A stretch of DNA of 64,000 nt from Paenibacillus algicola (GCF_005577435.1 NZ_CP040396.1:3672501-3736500); one strand, 5' to 3'. Positions 45,058 to 54,918 are shown, counted from the first letter of the stretch. Made by a program: numbers and translations. The notes: generated from the letters alone by a model not told the origin.

Positions 45058-46191
45058 ATGAAAATTACATTTATTGAGCCTACCCCCAGTCCAAATTCCA
45101 TGAAGCTTCATCTTGACGAATCCCTGGAACCGGGAATCCGCAAAACATATACCCTGGATAATGAACGTTCTGCTCCTGCGTGGATCCGCGAGCTGCTGCA
45201 TATTCAGGGCGTGAAGAGCATCTTCCACACCCTGGACTTTATCGCGCTGGACCGCAAGGGCAGCGCCGATTGGCAGGCAATTCTGAGCGAGGTGCAGGAG
45301 AAGTTCGGACAGGAAGGGCTGCAGGCCGGAGGAAGCGAGGAAGCTGCCGGCGCTTTTGGCGAAGCTGAGGTATTCGTCCAATTCTTCCGCGGCATCCCGA
45401 TGCAGATCCGCGTCAAGAGTGCGCTGCAGGAAGAACGGATCGGCTTGTCGCAGCGCTTTACAGAGGCAGTCACCCAGGTGGCGTCCAACACGATGATCAA
45501 GGAGCGCAAGCTGAAGGATTACGGCGTCCGCTATGGTGAGCTGGCCGACATCGCCCGTGAGGTCGAGCAGGAGCTTGAAGCCGCCTTCCCGCAGGAGCGG
45601 CTGGATAAGGTCGTGTCACAGGCTATCGCCCATGGCGCCGCCGAAGAGGAGTTTATCGAGCAGCGGCGCAAGCTGAGCGATGAGGAGACGGCCGCCGCCA
45701 TGAAGGATTCCGACTGGCGCGTCCGCTATGCCGCACTGGACGTGCTGGAGCCAGAGGAGCGTCATCTGCCGCTTCTGAAGCAGGCGCTGTCTGATTCCAA
45801 GATGCAAATCCGGCGCTTGGCGATCGTATATCTGGGCGACTTCCGCACACCGGAAGCCATGGCCCTGCTGCAGCAAGCGATGGCCGATGAATCGCCGGCG
45901 GTTCGCCGTACAGCAGGCGATACGCTGTCTGACATTGGAGACCCGGCGGCTACACCGGTCATGATTCAGGCGCTGAAGGACAGCAGCAAGCTGGTCCGCT
46001 GGCGTGCGGCCCGCTTCCTGTATGAAGTGGGCACGGAGGAAGCCTCCGGGGCGCTGACCGAAGCGGCGGAGGATCCGGAGTTTGAGGTCAGCCTGCAGGC
46101 AAGGATGGCGCTGGAGCGCATTCAATCCGGTGAAGAGGCTGCCGGAACGGTATGGCAGCAGATGGCGAAACGGACAAAGGATGTCAAATAA
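45058..46191 (+). CDS. cvfC: CvfC/YpgR family protein: NFU-like domain plus HEAT repeats
   Basis: 377 residues. The N-terminal NifU-N-like domain (about 1-95, KITFIEPTPSPNSMKLHLDE) precedes a middle segment of unknown fold. HEAT-like repeats follow (about 215-370, WRVRYAALDVLEPEE, MQIRRLAIVYLGDFRTPEAM, AVRRTAGDTLSDIGDP, LVRWRAARFLYEVG). The match is to YpgR of B. subtilis and the conserved virulence factor CvfC of staphylococci; molecular role unknown. The start was set at ATG 45058, where the family begins, although AAAGGAGGT is rather far (13 bases). It is divergent from the cyd operon. Confidence 0.88.
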   Translation: MKITFIEPTPSPNSMKLHLDESLEPGIRKTYTLDNERSAPAWIRELLHIQGVKSIFHTLDFIALDRKGSADWQAILSEVQEKFGQEGLQAGGSEEAAGAFGEAEVFVQFFRGIPMQIRVKSALQEERIGLSQRFTEAVTQVASNTMIKERKLKDYGVRYGELADIAREVEQELEAAFPQERLDKVVSQAIAHGAAEEEFIEQRRKLSDEETAAAMKDSDWRVRYAALDVLEPEERHLPLLKQALSDSKMQIRRLAIVYLGDFRTPEAMALLQQAMADESPAVRRTAGDTLSDIGDPAATPVMIQALKDSSKLVRWRAARFLYEVGTEEASGALTEAAEDPEFEVSLQARMALERIQSGEEAAGTVWQQMAKRTKDVK

Positions 46192-46196
46192 AACCA

Positions 46197-46226
46197 TTGC
46201 ATTACAGATGGGATGTCTTTTATACT
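46197..46226 (+). promoter_or_regulatory. Candidate promoter of the lysine-permease leader
   Basis: TTGCAT (46197-46202), an 18-base spacer, TATACT (46221-46226), directly after the cvfC stop. It would give a leader of about 185 bases before the permease start. Confidence 0.55.
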
Positions 46227-46232
46227 TAGACT

Positions 46233-46330
46233 CTGTTCAAATCTCTGTTGGAATCCGACGGACGGAACTGTCGTGTCTCTCTTGCGAGGCGCGGTGTGCT
46301 ATTGCTTAGTAACATGAGGCTGTATTTTCG
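46233..46330 (+). promoter_or_regulatory. Structured leader with lysine-riboswitch-like fragment
   Basis: The leader contains GAGGCGCG (46286-46293) followed 14 bases later by AGTA (46308-46311) and then AGG. This order is shared with the 5' core of lysine riboswitches. The rest of that aptamer is not seen: only about 40 bases separate the fragment from the terminator. It may be a degenerate or shortened riboswitch, another attenuator, or coincidence. Confidence 0.3.
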
Positions 46331-46360
46331 GCCTGCAGTGTATACTGCAGGCTTTTTTTG
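46331..46360 (+). terminator. Leader terminator in front of the permease gene
   Basis: GCCTGCAGT / ACTGCAGGC with a short GTAT-type loop and seven Ts, 58 bases before the permease ATG and about 105 bases after the predicted transcription start. It may end cvfC transcripts or act as an attenuator. Confidence 0.8.
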
Positions 46361-46417
46361 CGGCGTTTATCGACCGCGGACAGGCATTTTTTATCAGAAA
46401 GAAGGAGTGTTAGAATC

Positions 46418-47869
46418 ATGAGACGCCATAAATTACCTGCGACCTCACTGAAGCCCAGCTTCAAAGCCCGCCACATGACGATGATTGCCCTTGGAGGCTC
46501 GATCGGCACGGGTCTGTTTCTCGCGAGCGGCGGTGCCATCGCTTCTGCCGGACCTGGCGGTGCGCTGCTGGCCTATGCCGCTGTAGGCCTGATGGTTTAT
46601 TTTCTAATGACCAGTCTGGGAGAGCTGGCCACCTTCCTGCCGGACGCCGGTGCCTTCAGCACCTATGCCACCCGGTATGTCAGCCCGGCGTTCGGCTTTG
46701 CGGTCGGCTGGAACTTCTGGTACAACTGGGCCGTCACCATCGCGGCGGAGCTGGCTGCAGCGACGGTCATTATTAAATTCTGGTTTCCGGACAGCCCGTC
46801 CTTCATCTGGAGCCTGCTCTTCCTGGGCATTATGTACGGGCTGAATGTGTTGTCAGCCAAAGGGTACGGAGAGTCTGAATATTGGTTTGCCATGATCAAG
46901 GTGGTTACCGTCATTATTTTTCTGATTACAGGTGTGATGATGATCTTTGGCATTCTGGGCGGGGAGTCGGTCGGATTTACGAACTTTAATCTTGATGGCG
47001 GCGGCTCGATGCACGGAGGGCTCTTCGCACTGATCGGCGTCTTTATGGCGGCAGGCTTCTCCTTTCAGGGAACCGAGCTGATCGGCGTTGCCGCAGGGGA
47101 AAGCGAGAACCCGCGGCAGAACGTGCCCCGGGCGATTCGCCAGGTATTCTGGCGCATCCTCATCTTCTATATCTTTGCCATCTTTGTCATCGGTCTGCTG
47201 ATCCCGTATAGTGATCCCAGCCTGCTGCAATCAGACGTTAACAGCATTAGTGTCAGCCCCTTCACTCTCGTATTCGAAAAAGCTGGCCTGGCCTTTGCTG
47301 CCTCTGTCATGAATGCAATTATTTTGAGCTCGGTGCTGTCTGCCGGCAACTCGGGCATGTACGCCTCGACTCGCGTGCTGTATGCCATGGCGAAGCAAGG
47401 GATGGCGCCGCGCTGGCTGAGCCGCCTGAACAGCCGGGGGGTGCCCGTGGCTGCGCTCACGGTTACGGCGTCCATCGGCATGCTCGCTTTCCTGGCCTCA
47501 TTCTTCGGTGACGGTCAGGTGTATATCTGGCTGCTGAACGCTTCCGGCATGTGCGGCTTTATTAACTGGCTCGCGATCGCGGTAAGCCATTATCGCTTCC
47601 GCAAGGCTTATACTGCTCAGGGACGGGATCTCAACGAGCTGCCCTTCCGGGCGCGCTGGTTCCCGTTTGGTCCGCTGTTTGCGTTCCTGCTCTGCATTGT
47701 GGCCATTATCGGCCAAGGTGATTTCAGCGGAGAGATCAGCTGGTCCACGCTGATTGCCACCTATGTCAGTATACCGCTGTTCTTCGCCATCTGGTTCGGG
47801 TACAAGCTGTTTCGTACCAGCAAGCTCGTGCCGCTAGAAGACTGCGATTTCTCAACGCCTGCCAAGTAA
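46418..47869 (+). CDS. APC-family amino acid permease, LysP-like
   Basis: 483 residues with twelve membrane helices. The start FKARHMTMIALGGSIGTGLFLASGGAIASAGPGGALLAY, then SLGELATFLPDAGAFSTYATRYVSPAFGFAVGWNFWYNWAVTIAAEL and FQGTELIGVAAGESENPRQNVPRAIRQVFWRI, are typical of the lysine-specific permease branch of the amino acid transporter family. Lysine uptake with protons is the likely role. ATG 46418 follows AAGGAGTG by about 8 bases; the frame extends 20 codons upstream into the leader. A leader terminator upstream suggests attenuation. Confidence 0.88.
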   Translation: MRRHKLPATSLKPSFKARHMTMIALGGSIGTGLFLASGGAIASAGPGGALLAYAAVGLMVYFLMTSLGELATFLPDAGAFSTYATRYVSPAFGFAVGWNFWYNWAVTIAAELAAATVIIKFWFPDSPSFIWSLLFLGIMYGLNVLSAKGYGESEYWFAMIKVVTVIIFLITGVMMIFGILGGESVGFTNFNLDGGGSMHGGLFALIGVFMAAGFSFQGTELIGVAAGESENPRQNVPRAIRQVFWRILIFYIFAIFVIGLLIPYSDPSLLQSDVNSISVSPFTLVFEKAGLAFAASVMNAIILSSVLSAGNSGMYASTRVLYAMAKQGMAPRWLSRLNSRGVPVAALTVTASIGMLAFLASFFGDGQVYIWLLNASGMCGFINWLAIAVSHYRFRKAYTAQGRDLNELPFRARWFPFGPLFAFLLCIVAIIGQGDFSGEISWSTLIATYVSIPLFFAIWFGYKLFRTSKLVPLEDCDFSTPAK

Positions 47870-47891
47870 ACATTCACGGGTGAAAATCAAT

Positions 47892-47930
47892 AAATGGCGG
47901 TGCCGGGGATTTATCCTGGCACCGCCATTT
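47892..47930. terminator. Hairpin terminator between the permease and transglutaminase genes
   Basis: AAATGGCGGTGCC / GGCACCGCCATTT, a 13-bp stem with a 13-base loop. T-runs are modest on both strands. The two flanking genes converge here. Confidence 0.75.
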
Positions 47931-47999
47931 GCTTTGTGGATGATGTTATTTGCGTGGTCGATACTCGACGCTTGCCTTAAAGATAGCATTATATTAGGT

Positions 48000-49142
48000 T
48001 CACCAGGAGATGTGTACCTTCAGATCATCACTGTCCTCCAGGCTGTCATGATAATAGCGGATCGTGCCGACACCAGCTTTACGCTGCAGCTCCTGCAGCA
48101 GAGCAAGCAGGCCGCGCTCCTCGCCATCGTATCGGAAGACGAGCTCCTGTTGATTTTTTTTGACGGCGGCATTCACCTTCGCATGAAGCTGGTCATACGT
48201 GCGTATGGCTGCTTTGGGATCATGAAGATCATACTCCAGCGCCTGAATCAATGCACGGTAGGCTGCCGCTTTGGAGGATGGCTTCGAGGCCAGGGCGTTC
48301 AGGGTCGTGCTGTATGAGGTACTAGCCGCAGGGTAGGATTTAACCCAGGTATGATCCTTCGCCATCTGGGCATCACTCCGTAAATAATGAGTGTAGGATA
48401 CCTTTCCTTCCCGGTTCGGGACCGGATCATTCCAGGTCGTATCAAGGTGATACCACTTCCCGTCCAGCTTCACAAGATTCCAGGCGTGCAGCTGGCCCTG
48501 GCCGCTTCCCGAGGGATAGGCCGTGCCCTCCACAATCTTGTTCTCGATTCCGGCCGACTTCAGCAGCTTGTAGGTAAGCAGGGAATATCCCTGGCACACC
48601 GTACTTCCCGTGCTGAGCCCGTCATATGCCGTATATTTCTTCAGGGATGTGTCATATTTCAGGTTGAGCACTACCCAGTCGTTAATGGCCTTCACCTTCT
48701 CATGGCTGCTCATGCCCGGCTTGATGACCGCGGCCAGAATATCCTTCACCCTGCGGTCCACATACCGTGTCTGCTCCGCGGTTTCCCGGTAGGTTAACCG
48801 GACTGTGACGTCTGCCGATGAGGAGGTGCCGCGGTAATCGTAGCTGTAGCTTGCAATGGTATAATGAATGTAAGGGTCACTGTCCATCGCTTGATCCAGC
48901 GCGTTCTTCAGATGGGCTTTGAGTGACTTGGTCTGTCCCTGATAGACAAAGCGCAGGTAGGCTTCCCGGCTATTCATTGCCGTGAGCAGCTTCTGCCTGA
49001 TGTCATCGACCGATGTCGTGACCGTCTTATCCGTCGTCGCATGGACATTGCTCACTTCCGCCGATTCTGGCACGGCAGCCACCGTCACCGCCAAGGTCCC
49101 GGTCAGCATCAGCTTACTCAGCAGTGCCCGGTTCCATTTCAT
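48000..49142 (-). CDS. Secreted transglutaminase-like protein
   Basis: 380 residues. A signal peptide (about 1-35, WNRALLSKLMLTGTLAVTVAAV) precedes an N-terminal alpha/beta region. The transglutaminase/protease-like core (about 155-270) has the triad Cys in STVCQGYSLLTYKLL, His in GQLHAWNLVKLDGKWYHL and Asp in LDTTWNDPV. The C-terminal helical domain is of unknown role. Such proteins are cysteine-protease- or cross-linking-type enzymes at the cell surface; the activity is not known. The start was set at ATG 49142 with an AAGGGCGGGG site; an upstream in-frame ATG lacks one. Confidence 0.82.
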   Translation of the reverse strand: MKWNRALLSKLMLTGTLAVTVAAVPESAEVSNVHATTDKTVTTSVDDIRQKLLTAMNSREAYLRFVYQGQTKSLKAHLKNALDQAMDSDPYIHYTIASYSYDYRGTSSSADVTVRLTYRETAEQTRYVDRRVKDILAAVIKPGMSSHEKVKAINDWVVLNLKYDTSLKKYTAYDGLSTGSTVCQGYSLLTYKLLKSAGIENKIVEGTAYPSGSGQGQLHAWNLVKLDGKWYHLDTTWNDPVPNREGKVSYTHYLRSDAQMAKDHTWVKSYPAASTSYSTTLNALASKPSSKAAAYRALIQALEYDLHDPKAAIRTYDQLHAKVNAAVKKNQQELVFRYDGEERGLLALLQELQRKAGVGTIRYYHDSLEDSDDLKVHISW

Positions 49143-49333
49143 GGGTACCCCGCCCTTTCCTTCGCTTCGATTAATAAATAACGCTTGTTCTTTCTTCATG
49201 ATTATTTACAAGCCTGCCAAAACATTCAGCGTATTTTCTTGTATCTATTGTAGCACAATGCCTGGAGTTACAACGTCCTATTCTTGCCCCGGGTCCAGCA
49301 GATTTTCGGTCCTTAACCATCAGACAACACAAA
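49143..49333. other. Intergenic region upstream of the transglutaminase-like gene
   Basis: It carries a TACAAT -10 box on the minus strand (near 49247-49252) with a TTGTAA-like -35 at short spacing. Nothing else is recognisable. Confidence 0.35.
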
Positions 49334-49394
49334 GAAACCGCTCTTGGTTAGGATGGAAGTGACTAAGCCTGCCATCTAGACAAGGAGCGGTTTC
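49334..49394 (-). terminator. Likely terminator of the SLH protein gene
   Basis: Minus strand GAAACCGCTCCTTG and CAAGAGCGGTTTC (one bulge) around a 34-base loop, then TTTGTGTTG. The loop can form a second small stem. It starts 43 bases past the stop. Confidence 0.5.
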
Positions 49395-49436
49395 ATAGAC
49401 GCCTATGTGGAATGAGAGCAAGTGGCTCGTGCAGAT

Positions 49437-51794
49437 CTAATAGTTCATATGATTCAGGAAACTATCGCTCTTGCCTCTCAGATCAGCCAGCTTGACCAGC
49501 ACCTCCGCAGCTTCAGCGCGCGTTACGACCTGATTCGGCAGGAATTTGCCGTCCCGAAGCGGCAGCAGATTCAGCTTCACGGCGAACAGTGCCGCTCCCG
49601 GCTGCTTGATTTGTGAAACGTCTGCCGCACCCGCGTCCAGATCCGAGGCGCCAAAGGCTTCAGCCAGCTTGTCATACTTCAGCATCTTCATCAGCAGCAC
49701 AGCGAGCTCATCCCGCGTTAGCTTTCCCTCCACACTAAATGAAGGCGAGGCTTCACGCGGCAGCCAGTCCCGGGACACCATCAAGTATACCGCTTCATAA
49801 TATTTGGATTCCGGCTGCAGGCTGCCGTACGGAAACGGATCATACATTCCGATGCTAGAACCCTCATAATCCGGGCTCAGCGACCGCGCTGCCATGTCGA
49901 ACCATTCTCCCGTGGTGATCTGTTGATCCGGATACACCTTGTTCTGCTCATCCGGGACCAGCACGCGGAACTCCAGCAGCTTCTCCAGTGCCTTGTGGGA
50001 GGCATGCCCTTCAATATCTACCGCATTGAAACCTTCTGAAGACTCGCTATTTCCATAGTAATACCCGCCATTGCGCCATTTGCCCGTCACCGCATCGATC
50101 ATCTTCATCGTGTAAAGCTCGTTCTGTCCGTAGCTCGGCGCATATGCCAGCTTTAACGAAAGCGGCTCATGACCGGTCGGGCTGGTGTAGCCTCCGTACT
50201 GGATAAATTTCAGCATCAGCTGAATTTGTTCCAGATAAGTCTTTCTTGCCTGATCCTGGGTCACGTTAGGCTTGGATGCCACCGGCAGCTCCTTCAGCTC
50301 CACATTGGAGCGGAAGTGATAGTTACTTACCTTGCCTTCAGCATCCATGCCAACCGTAATGGATTCACCCCAAATTTTTATCTCGCCGGCATATCGGGTA
50401 AAGGTTACATAATAATACGCCTGACCCGGGAATGTGCTCTCCAGAGCCCTGATCTCGGTCAGCTTGTATTCAGCCGCGGCATTCGGAACGATCTCCATGA
50501 CCAGGTCCATCGCCTGCTGCTGGGCCTGCGCCTTCGTGAGCTTGGCCGAGGTGGTCTGCGGCTTGGAGTCACCGAGCTCATGATACCGATGTTCATTCAT
50601 CGAATAAATCTGTCCTGTTACGGCGTCCACCTCTGCTGACAGATGGGTTCCCATGAATTGAGATGATGGACTGTAGCTTAAGCTCCATACCTGCCTGCCG
50701 TTATGATAGCTCTCTCCCAGGGAGCTGCTATGCAGCTTGTAATCCTTCGGAATGTCAAAATGGTCATTCAAAATTGTGGTCGCGTCGGCCGCTTTCGAAA
50801 GCGGCTTCACTGCCGGTTTGAACGGAGCCTTCTTGCTTGTTACCGGTGTTGGCTGCACTGCGGGATCGGTCATCTGCTTGCCTGTATCATCCATGGGCTT
50901 GCCGGTAGCGGCGTCAATCGCAGACATGGATTGGTCACCCGGTGCCCAGGCCAGGTAATACTCCGGAGTGGTCCGGCTGCGATAATGCTGCATTTTCTCC
51001 GGCATGTAGACGAGCTCCAGCCCAAATTGCTTCTTCAGCTGCTCACGCGCTTGCTCGGCTGTAATGCCTGGCTTCGTCACCTTCGGCTTAACAGCGGTAT
51101 TGTAGCGATTAAAGGAAGTAATGCTGCCTTCTGCATTCACACTGAGACTGAGCATATCCCCGTCTGATGGAATGCCGTTATATGAACCTTTATATTGAAA
51201 ATAATAATTTACCGGAGAGAACAACGCCTCCATGCCGTAGCCTGGATGGTGAGATGTAAGCTGCTTGGTGTCCACATCCGGAAAATGGCTCTGTATCCAC
51301 GCCTTGGCCCGTTGTTCTGCCTGCTCCCGGCTTAATGCCGTCTGATTCTCGGAGGTGCTGAACAGCCGCTCGGGTATATGTATAGAAATGACATCCCCCG
51401 TAACGGCATTTACAGAGGCATGAAAGCCTGTGCCGTAAGTACCCAGCTGATAGTCAAATTGCAGATCCCAGATCACCACCTCCCCCAATGACTTCTCCTC
51501 GCGAAAGCTGGATTGCACCAGCTTGGCCTGGCTTGTCACCGGGAACAGCTTATGGACACGCTGCTCCGCCTCTGCGGATGAAATCTTCGCTCCCTCTGGC
51601 AGCTCTGTACTTCCAATCAGGGTCTTTTGACCTGCAGCGGGAAGCTCTCCGGCCGCTTGGGCCAGCCTGGCCTTTACATCCGGATCGATAGCCTCCGCTC
51701 CCCATGCTGCCGGAGATATACATAACATGGCGGCCAGAGCACAGGCGGTAGACGTCACGGCCATTGCCTTCTTTGAACGTGTCGATGACTTCAA
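49437..51794 (-). CDS. S-layer-homology surface protein with YcdB/YcdC-type repeats
   Basis: 785 residues. A signal peptide (about 1-33, VTSTACALAAMLCISPAAWGA) precedes four PepSY-like/YcdB-YcdC modules (about 60-600). Each has a W-D-L/S-L-x-Y or Y-x-L-x-W strand, then V-N/D-A-V/A-T-G and an E-Q-A-x-x-x-A helix. Two SLH modules at the C-terminus (about 620-780, EWFDMAARSLSPDYE, KLTRDELAVLLMKML, VVTRAEAAEVLVKLA) anchor to cell-wall polysaccharide. The YcdB/YcdC function is unknown. The start is TTG, because GGGAG lies 8 bases upstream and no ATG fits. Confidence 0.83.
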   Translation of the reverse strand: MKSSTRSKKAMAVTSTACALAAMLCISPAAWGAEAIDPDVKARLAQAAGELPAAGQKTLIGSTELPEGAKISSAEAEQRVHKLFPVTSQAKLVQSSFREEKSLGEVVIWDLQFDYQLGTYGTGFHASVNAVTGDVISIHIPERLFSTSENQTALSREQAEQRAKAWIQSHFPDVDTKQLTSHHPGYGMEALFSPVNYYFQYKGSYNGIPSDGDMLSLSVNAEGSITSFNRYNTAVKPKVTKPGITAEQAREQLKKQFGLELVYMPEKMQHYRSRTTPEYYLAWAPGDQSMSAIDAATGKPMDDTGKQMTDPAVQPTPVTSKKAPFKPAVKPLSKAADATTILNDHFDIPKDYKLHSSSLGESYHNGRQVWSLSYSPSSQFMGTHLSAEVDAVTGQIYSMNEHRYHELGDSKPQTTSAKLTKAQAQQQAMDLVMEIVPNAAAEYKLTEIRALESTFPGQAYYYVTFTRYAGEIKIWGESITVGMDAEGKVSNYHFRSNVELKELPVASKPNVTQDQARKTYLEQIQLMLKFIQYGGYTSPTGHEPLSLKLAYAPSYGQNELYTMKMIDAVTGKWRNGGYYYGNSESSEGFNAVDIEGHASHKALEKLLEFRVLVPDEQNKVYPDQQITTGEWFDMAARSLSPDYEGSSIGMYDPFPYGSLQPESKYYEAVYLMVSRDWLPREASPSFSVEGKLTRDELAVLLMKMLKYDKLAEAFGASDLDAGAADVSQIKQPGAALFAVKLNLLPLRDGKFLPNQVVTRAEAAEVLVKLADLRGKSDSFLNHMNY

Positions 51795-51946
51795 TAGTTT
51801 GGCTCCCTTCGATCATACGGCGATCCATATGTTTTTACTAACATTACAGATTATACCATACTAGGAAGCTTACTTCCTTATGACTCTGGTCTTAAAAAGG
51901 CCTCCTTTCTTCAGCTAACAAAGCTTTGAGTCTCATCTTTCTGACG

Positions 51947-51995
51947 AAAAAAGCAAATCCCCCCTTTCCGGCCTCAGCCGTTAAGGGGGGATTGC
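51947..51995 (-). terminator. Terminator of the xylAB operon
   Basis: Minus strand GCAATCCCCCCTT / AAGGGGGGATTTGC stem with a 16-base loop and a six-T run, just past the xylB stop. Confidence 0.9.
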
Positions 51996-52007
51996 TATAG
52001 CGTGCTG

Positions 52008-53501
52008 TTACCGATGCTTCGCCAGTGCAGCACTGAGGCTTTGGGTTTGTGGATATACATCCTGATATAGCTTGAACAGCTCCTCGTACTTCTCCACGAC
52101 TTCAGGCTGCGGCGTATAACGCACCGCTTCCTGCAGGAACTCTTCAGCGCAGGCCTGCAGGCTCTTAAACCAGCCGCTGCCGTACGCAGCCAGCATCGCC
52201 GCTCCCATCGCCGGTCCCTGCTCACTTGCAAGCTTTACGATCTCAGCGTTAAAAATATTGGCCTGCATTTGAAGCCAGACCTCATTCTTCGCTCCACCCC
52301 CGATGGAGATGATGGTATTCACGTCCTTGCCCGAGGCTCGCAGTAGCTCTACAGACTCCCGGAGCGAAAAGGTAATCCCCTCCAGCACGGCACGTGTGAA
52401 ATGGGGAAGCTTATGGCTGACATCCATCCCGATAAAGCTGCCGCGAATTTCTGCATCGGGATGCGGTGTTCGTTCGCCTGCGATATAAGGCGTAAAGAGC
52501 AGTCCGCTGCTGCCGGCAGGCACGGCTTCTACACCGCTTAGCAGCTCCTGGAAGGAGATGCCGGGCGCGAATGTTTTTTTGAACCAGTCCAGACTGTAGC
52601 CGGCCGCGAGTGTAACTCCCATCACATAAAATGCATCCGGCTCGCTATGATTGAAAAAGTGAACCCGGCCCTCCAGATCGACATCCCGCCGCTCCTCAAA
52701 GGACAGGATGACGCCCGAGGTGCCGATGCTGCACATAGTCTTGCCCTCCTCCAGAATCCCGGCGCCCAGCGCCCCGCAGGCATTGTCGGCTCCCCCGGCA
52801 TATACAGAGGTGGAGGACAGTAAACCGGACTGCTCTGCGATCTCTGGCAGCAGGGTACCGCAATGCTGAAATGATTCCACCAGAGGCGGGCACAGCTCTT
52901 CCGGCAGATTGAAGGCATCCAGAATGTCTTTACTCCAGCTTCTGCCGGCGACATCCAGCATCAGCGTACCGGCTGCATCCGAATAATCCATGGCGTACTG
53001 ACCTGTGAGCCGGAAACGCACATAATCCTTCGGGAGAAGCAGCCGGACTGCCTGGGCGAATATATCCGGCTCCTGCTCCTGCACCCACAGCAGCTTCGGA
53101 AGAGTAAAGCCTTCCAGCGCGCGGTTTCGGGCGATGTCCAGCAGACGGCCCTGAAGCTGCTGCTCGATCCTGCGGCACTGCTGCGTCGTGCGGGTGTCAT
53201 TCCACAGGATAGCCGGGCGCAGCACGGCGCCTTCCCCGTCAACCAGCACCAGTCCGTGCATCTGTCCTGAGAAGCTCAGTCCTTCTACGGATTCCGGTGC
53301 GGCCTGTGAGACGTGCATCAGCTTTTTTAAAGAGATCACTGTCGCGTCTACCCAATCCTCCGGCCGCTGCTCGCTGTAGCCGGGCTTCGGCTGGCTGAGT
53401 GGATAGCTCTCCGAATGCTCCGCTACCACCTCGCCGCTGCGGTTGACCAGCACGGTCTTCACCGCACTGGTGCCGAGATCTACTCCAATGACGTAACTCA
53501 T
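52008..53501 (-). CDS. xylB: Xylulokinase
   Basis: 497 residues of the FGGY sugar-kinase family. Motifs are the N-terminal phosphate loop YVIGVDLGTSAVKTVLV, FSGQMHGLVLVD, LWNDTRTTQQC, LPKDYVRFRLTGQYAMDYSDAAGT, AGGADNACGALGAG and IISIGGGAKNEVWLQMQANIF. It phosphorylates D-xylulose to xylulose 5-phosphate for the pentose phosphate pathway. It lies 55 bases downstream of xylA with an AGGAGAGGAG site. Transcription is presumably from the XylR-controlled promoter before xylA. Confidence 0.95.
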   Translation of the reverse strand: MSYVIGVDLGTSAVKTVLVNRSGEVVAEHSESYPLSQPKPGYSEQRPEDWVDATVISLKKLMHVSQAAPESVEGLSFSGQMHGLVLVDGEGAVLRPAILWNDTRTTQQCRRIEQQLQGRLLDIARNRALEGFTLPKLLWVQEQEPDIFAQAVRLLLPKDYVRFRLTGQYAMDYSDAAGTLMLDVAGRSWSKDILDAFNLPEELCPPLVESFQHCGTLLPEIAEQSGLLSSTSVYAGGADNACGALGAGILEEGKTMCSIGTSGVILSFEERRDVDLEGRVHFFNHSEPDAFYVMGVTLAAGYSLDWFKKTFAPGISFQELLSGVEAVPAGSSGLLFTPYIAGERTPHPDAEIRGSFIGMDVSHKLPHFTRAVLEGITFSLRESVELLRASGKDVNTIISIGGGAKNEVWLQMQANIFNAEIVKLASEQGPAMGAAMLAAYGSGWFKSLQACAEEFLQEAVRYTPQPEVVEKYEELFKLYQDVYPQTQSLSAALAKHR

Positions 53502-53556
53502 TGCCTAACTCCTCTCCTGACCATCCTTGCATCGTCATTACGATACAAGTCTCTGA

Positions 53557-54873
53557 TTAATCTGCCAAAATGTACTGGTTCAGGATGCCCTTCAGCATTT
53601 CCTGGCGACCGGATTCATTTCTGCGCGGCTTCTCGTTCTGGAGAGCATACTCGGCGAGCGACGCGAGTGTAGCCTTACCCGCCACAACGTCAGCACCGAT
53701 GCCTTCCTGGAAGCTGCTGTAGCGCTTTTCAATAAAGTCCTCGAACACACGGTCCTCAATCAGCTTCGCTGCCACCTTTAATCCCTTGGCATAGGTGTCC
53801 ATTCCGGCAATATGGGCCAGGAACAGATCCTCATACTCAAACGACGGACGACGCACCTTCGCATCGAAGTTTACGCCGCCGCGGCCCAGACCGCCATTCA
53901 TCAGCACCTCGTACAGCGTCAGTGTTGCATCATAAATGTTAACCGGGAATTCATCCGTGTCCCAGCCGATAAGCATATCACCCTGATTGGCATCCAGCGA
54001 GCCCAGCATGCCATTGATGCGCGCTACCCGAAGCTCATGCTCGAACGTATGGCCTGCCAGTGTCGCATGGTTCGCTTCCAGGTTCAGCTTGAAATGCTTC
54101 TCCAGACCATACTTCTGCAAGAACGCAATCGTTGTCGCCGCATCAAAATCATACTGGTGCTTCGTCGGCTCCTTCGGCTTCGGCTCAATCAGGAATTGGG
54201 CGTCGAAGCCGATTTCCTTCGCGTAGTCCACAGCCATGTGGAACAGGCGGGCCAGGTTGTCCAGCTCCAGGCCCATATCGGTATTCAGCAGCGTCTCATA
54301 GCCTTCACGGCCGCCCCAGAATACGTAGTTTTCGGCGCCCAGACGTTTGCCGACCTCAAGCCCTTTCTTGATCTGTGCCGCTGCGTGAGCATAAACGTCT
54401 GCATTGCAGGTTGTGCCTGCCCCGTGCATAAAGCGCGGATTGCTGAACATGTTTGCCGTATTCCACAGCAGCTTCTTGCCGCTTGCCTTCATATGCTCTT
54501 CGATGGAATCTGCAATCGTGTCAATATTGCTGTAGAACTCGCGCAGGCTGCTGCCCTCCGGCGCAATGTCTATATCATGGAAGCAGAAGTAAGGCAGGTT
54601 CATCTTGTCCAGGAATTCAAAGCCGGCTTCTACGCGAGCCTTGGCCAGATCCAAGCCCTTCAGTCCGTCCCACGGACGTACCGCAGTGTCAGCCCCGAAC
54701 GGGTCCGAGCCGCCTGCCGTCAAGGTGTGCCAATATGCCATGGAAAAGCGCAGATGCTCCTCCATCGTCTTGCCTGCCACGATTTCTGTCGGATTATAAA
54801 ATTTAAATGCATATGGATTTGTGGATTTGCTGCCTTCAAATTCAATCTTGTTCACTTGGTTAAAATAGGCCAT
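53557..54873 (-). CDS. xylA: Xylose isomerase
   Basis: 438 residues, full length. The active-site parts are [13 protein letters not shown] (catalytic His and Asp), [37 protein letters not shown] (metal ligand Glu and the EPKP loop), [19 protein letters not shown] and [20 protein letters not shown]. It converts D-xylose to D-xylulose with two Mg2+/Mn2+/Co2+ ions. AAGGGAGG sits before the ATG. The leader contains a palindromic operator overlapping the promoter and a cre-like site, so it is expected to be repressed by XylR and by CcpA. Confidence 0.97.
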   Translation of the reverse strand: MAYFNQVNKIEFEGSKSTNPYAFKFYNPTEIVAGKTMEEHLRFSMAYWHTLTAGGSDPFGADTAVRPWDGLKGLDLAKARVEAGFEFLDKMNLPYFCFHDIDIAPEGSSLREFYSNIDTIADSIEEHMKASGKKLLWNTANMFSNPRFMHGAGTTCNADVYAHAAAQIKKGLEVGKRLGAENYVFWGGREGYETLLNTDMGLELDNLARLFHMAVDYAKEIGFDAQFLIEPKPKEPTKHQYDFDAATTIAFLQKYGLEKHFKLNLEANHATLAGHTFEHELRVARINGMLGSLDANQGDMLIGWDTDEFPVNIYDATLTLYEVLMNGGLGRGGVNFDAKVRRPSFEYEDLFLAHIAGMDTYAKGLKVAAKLIEDRVFEDFIEKRYSSFQEGIGADVVAGKATLASLAEYALQNEKPRRNESGRQEMLKGILNQYILAD

Positions 54874-54904
54874 GGATAAGATCCTCCCTTATTCAGTTCA
54901 AAGT

Positions 54905-54918
54905 CGTTACCGCTTTCA
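54905..54918 (-). promoter_or_regulatory. cre-like catabolite repression site
   Basis: Minus strand TGAAAGCGGTAACG matches TGNAANCGNWWNCW at all but the last position. It lies between the promoter and the xylA start, the usual place for CcpA roadblock sites in xyl operons. Confidence 0.6.

Noticed and set aside
53812..54879. 355-codon plus-strand frame opposite xylA
   Set aside because: Mirror of a highly conserved enzyme on the other strand; no own signals.
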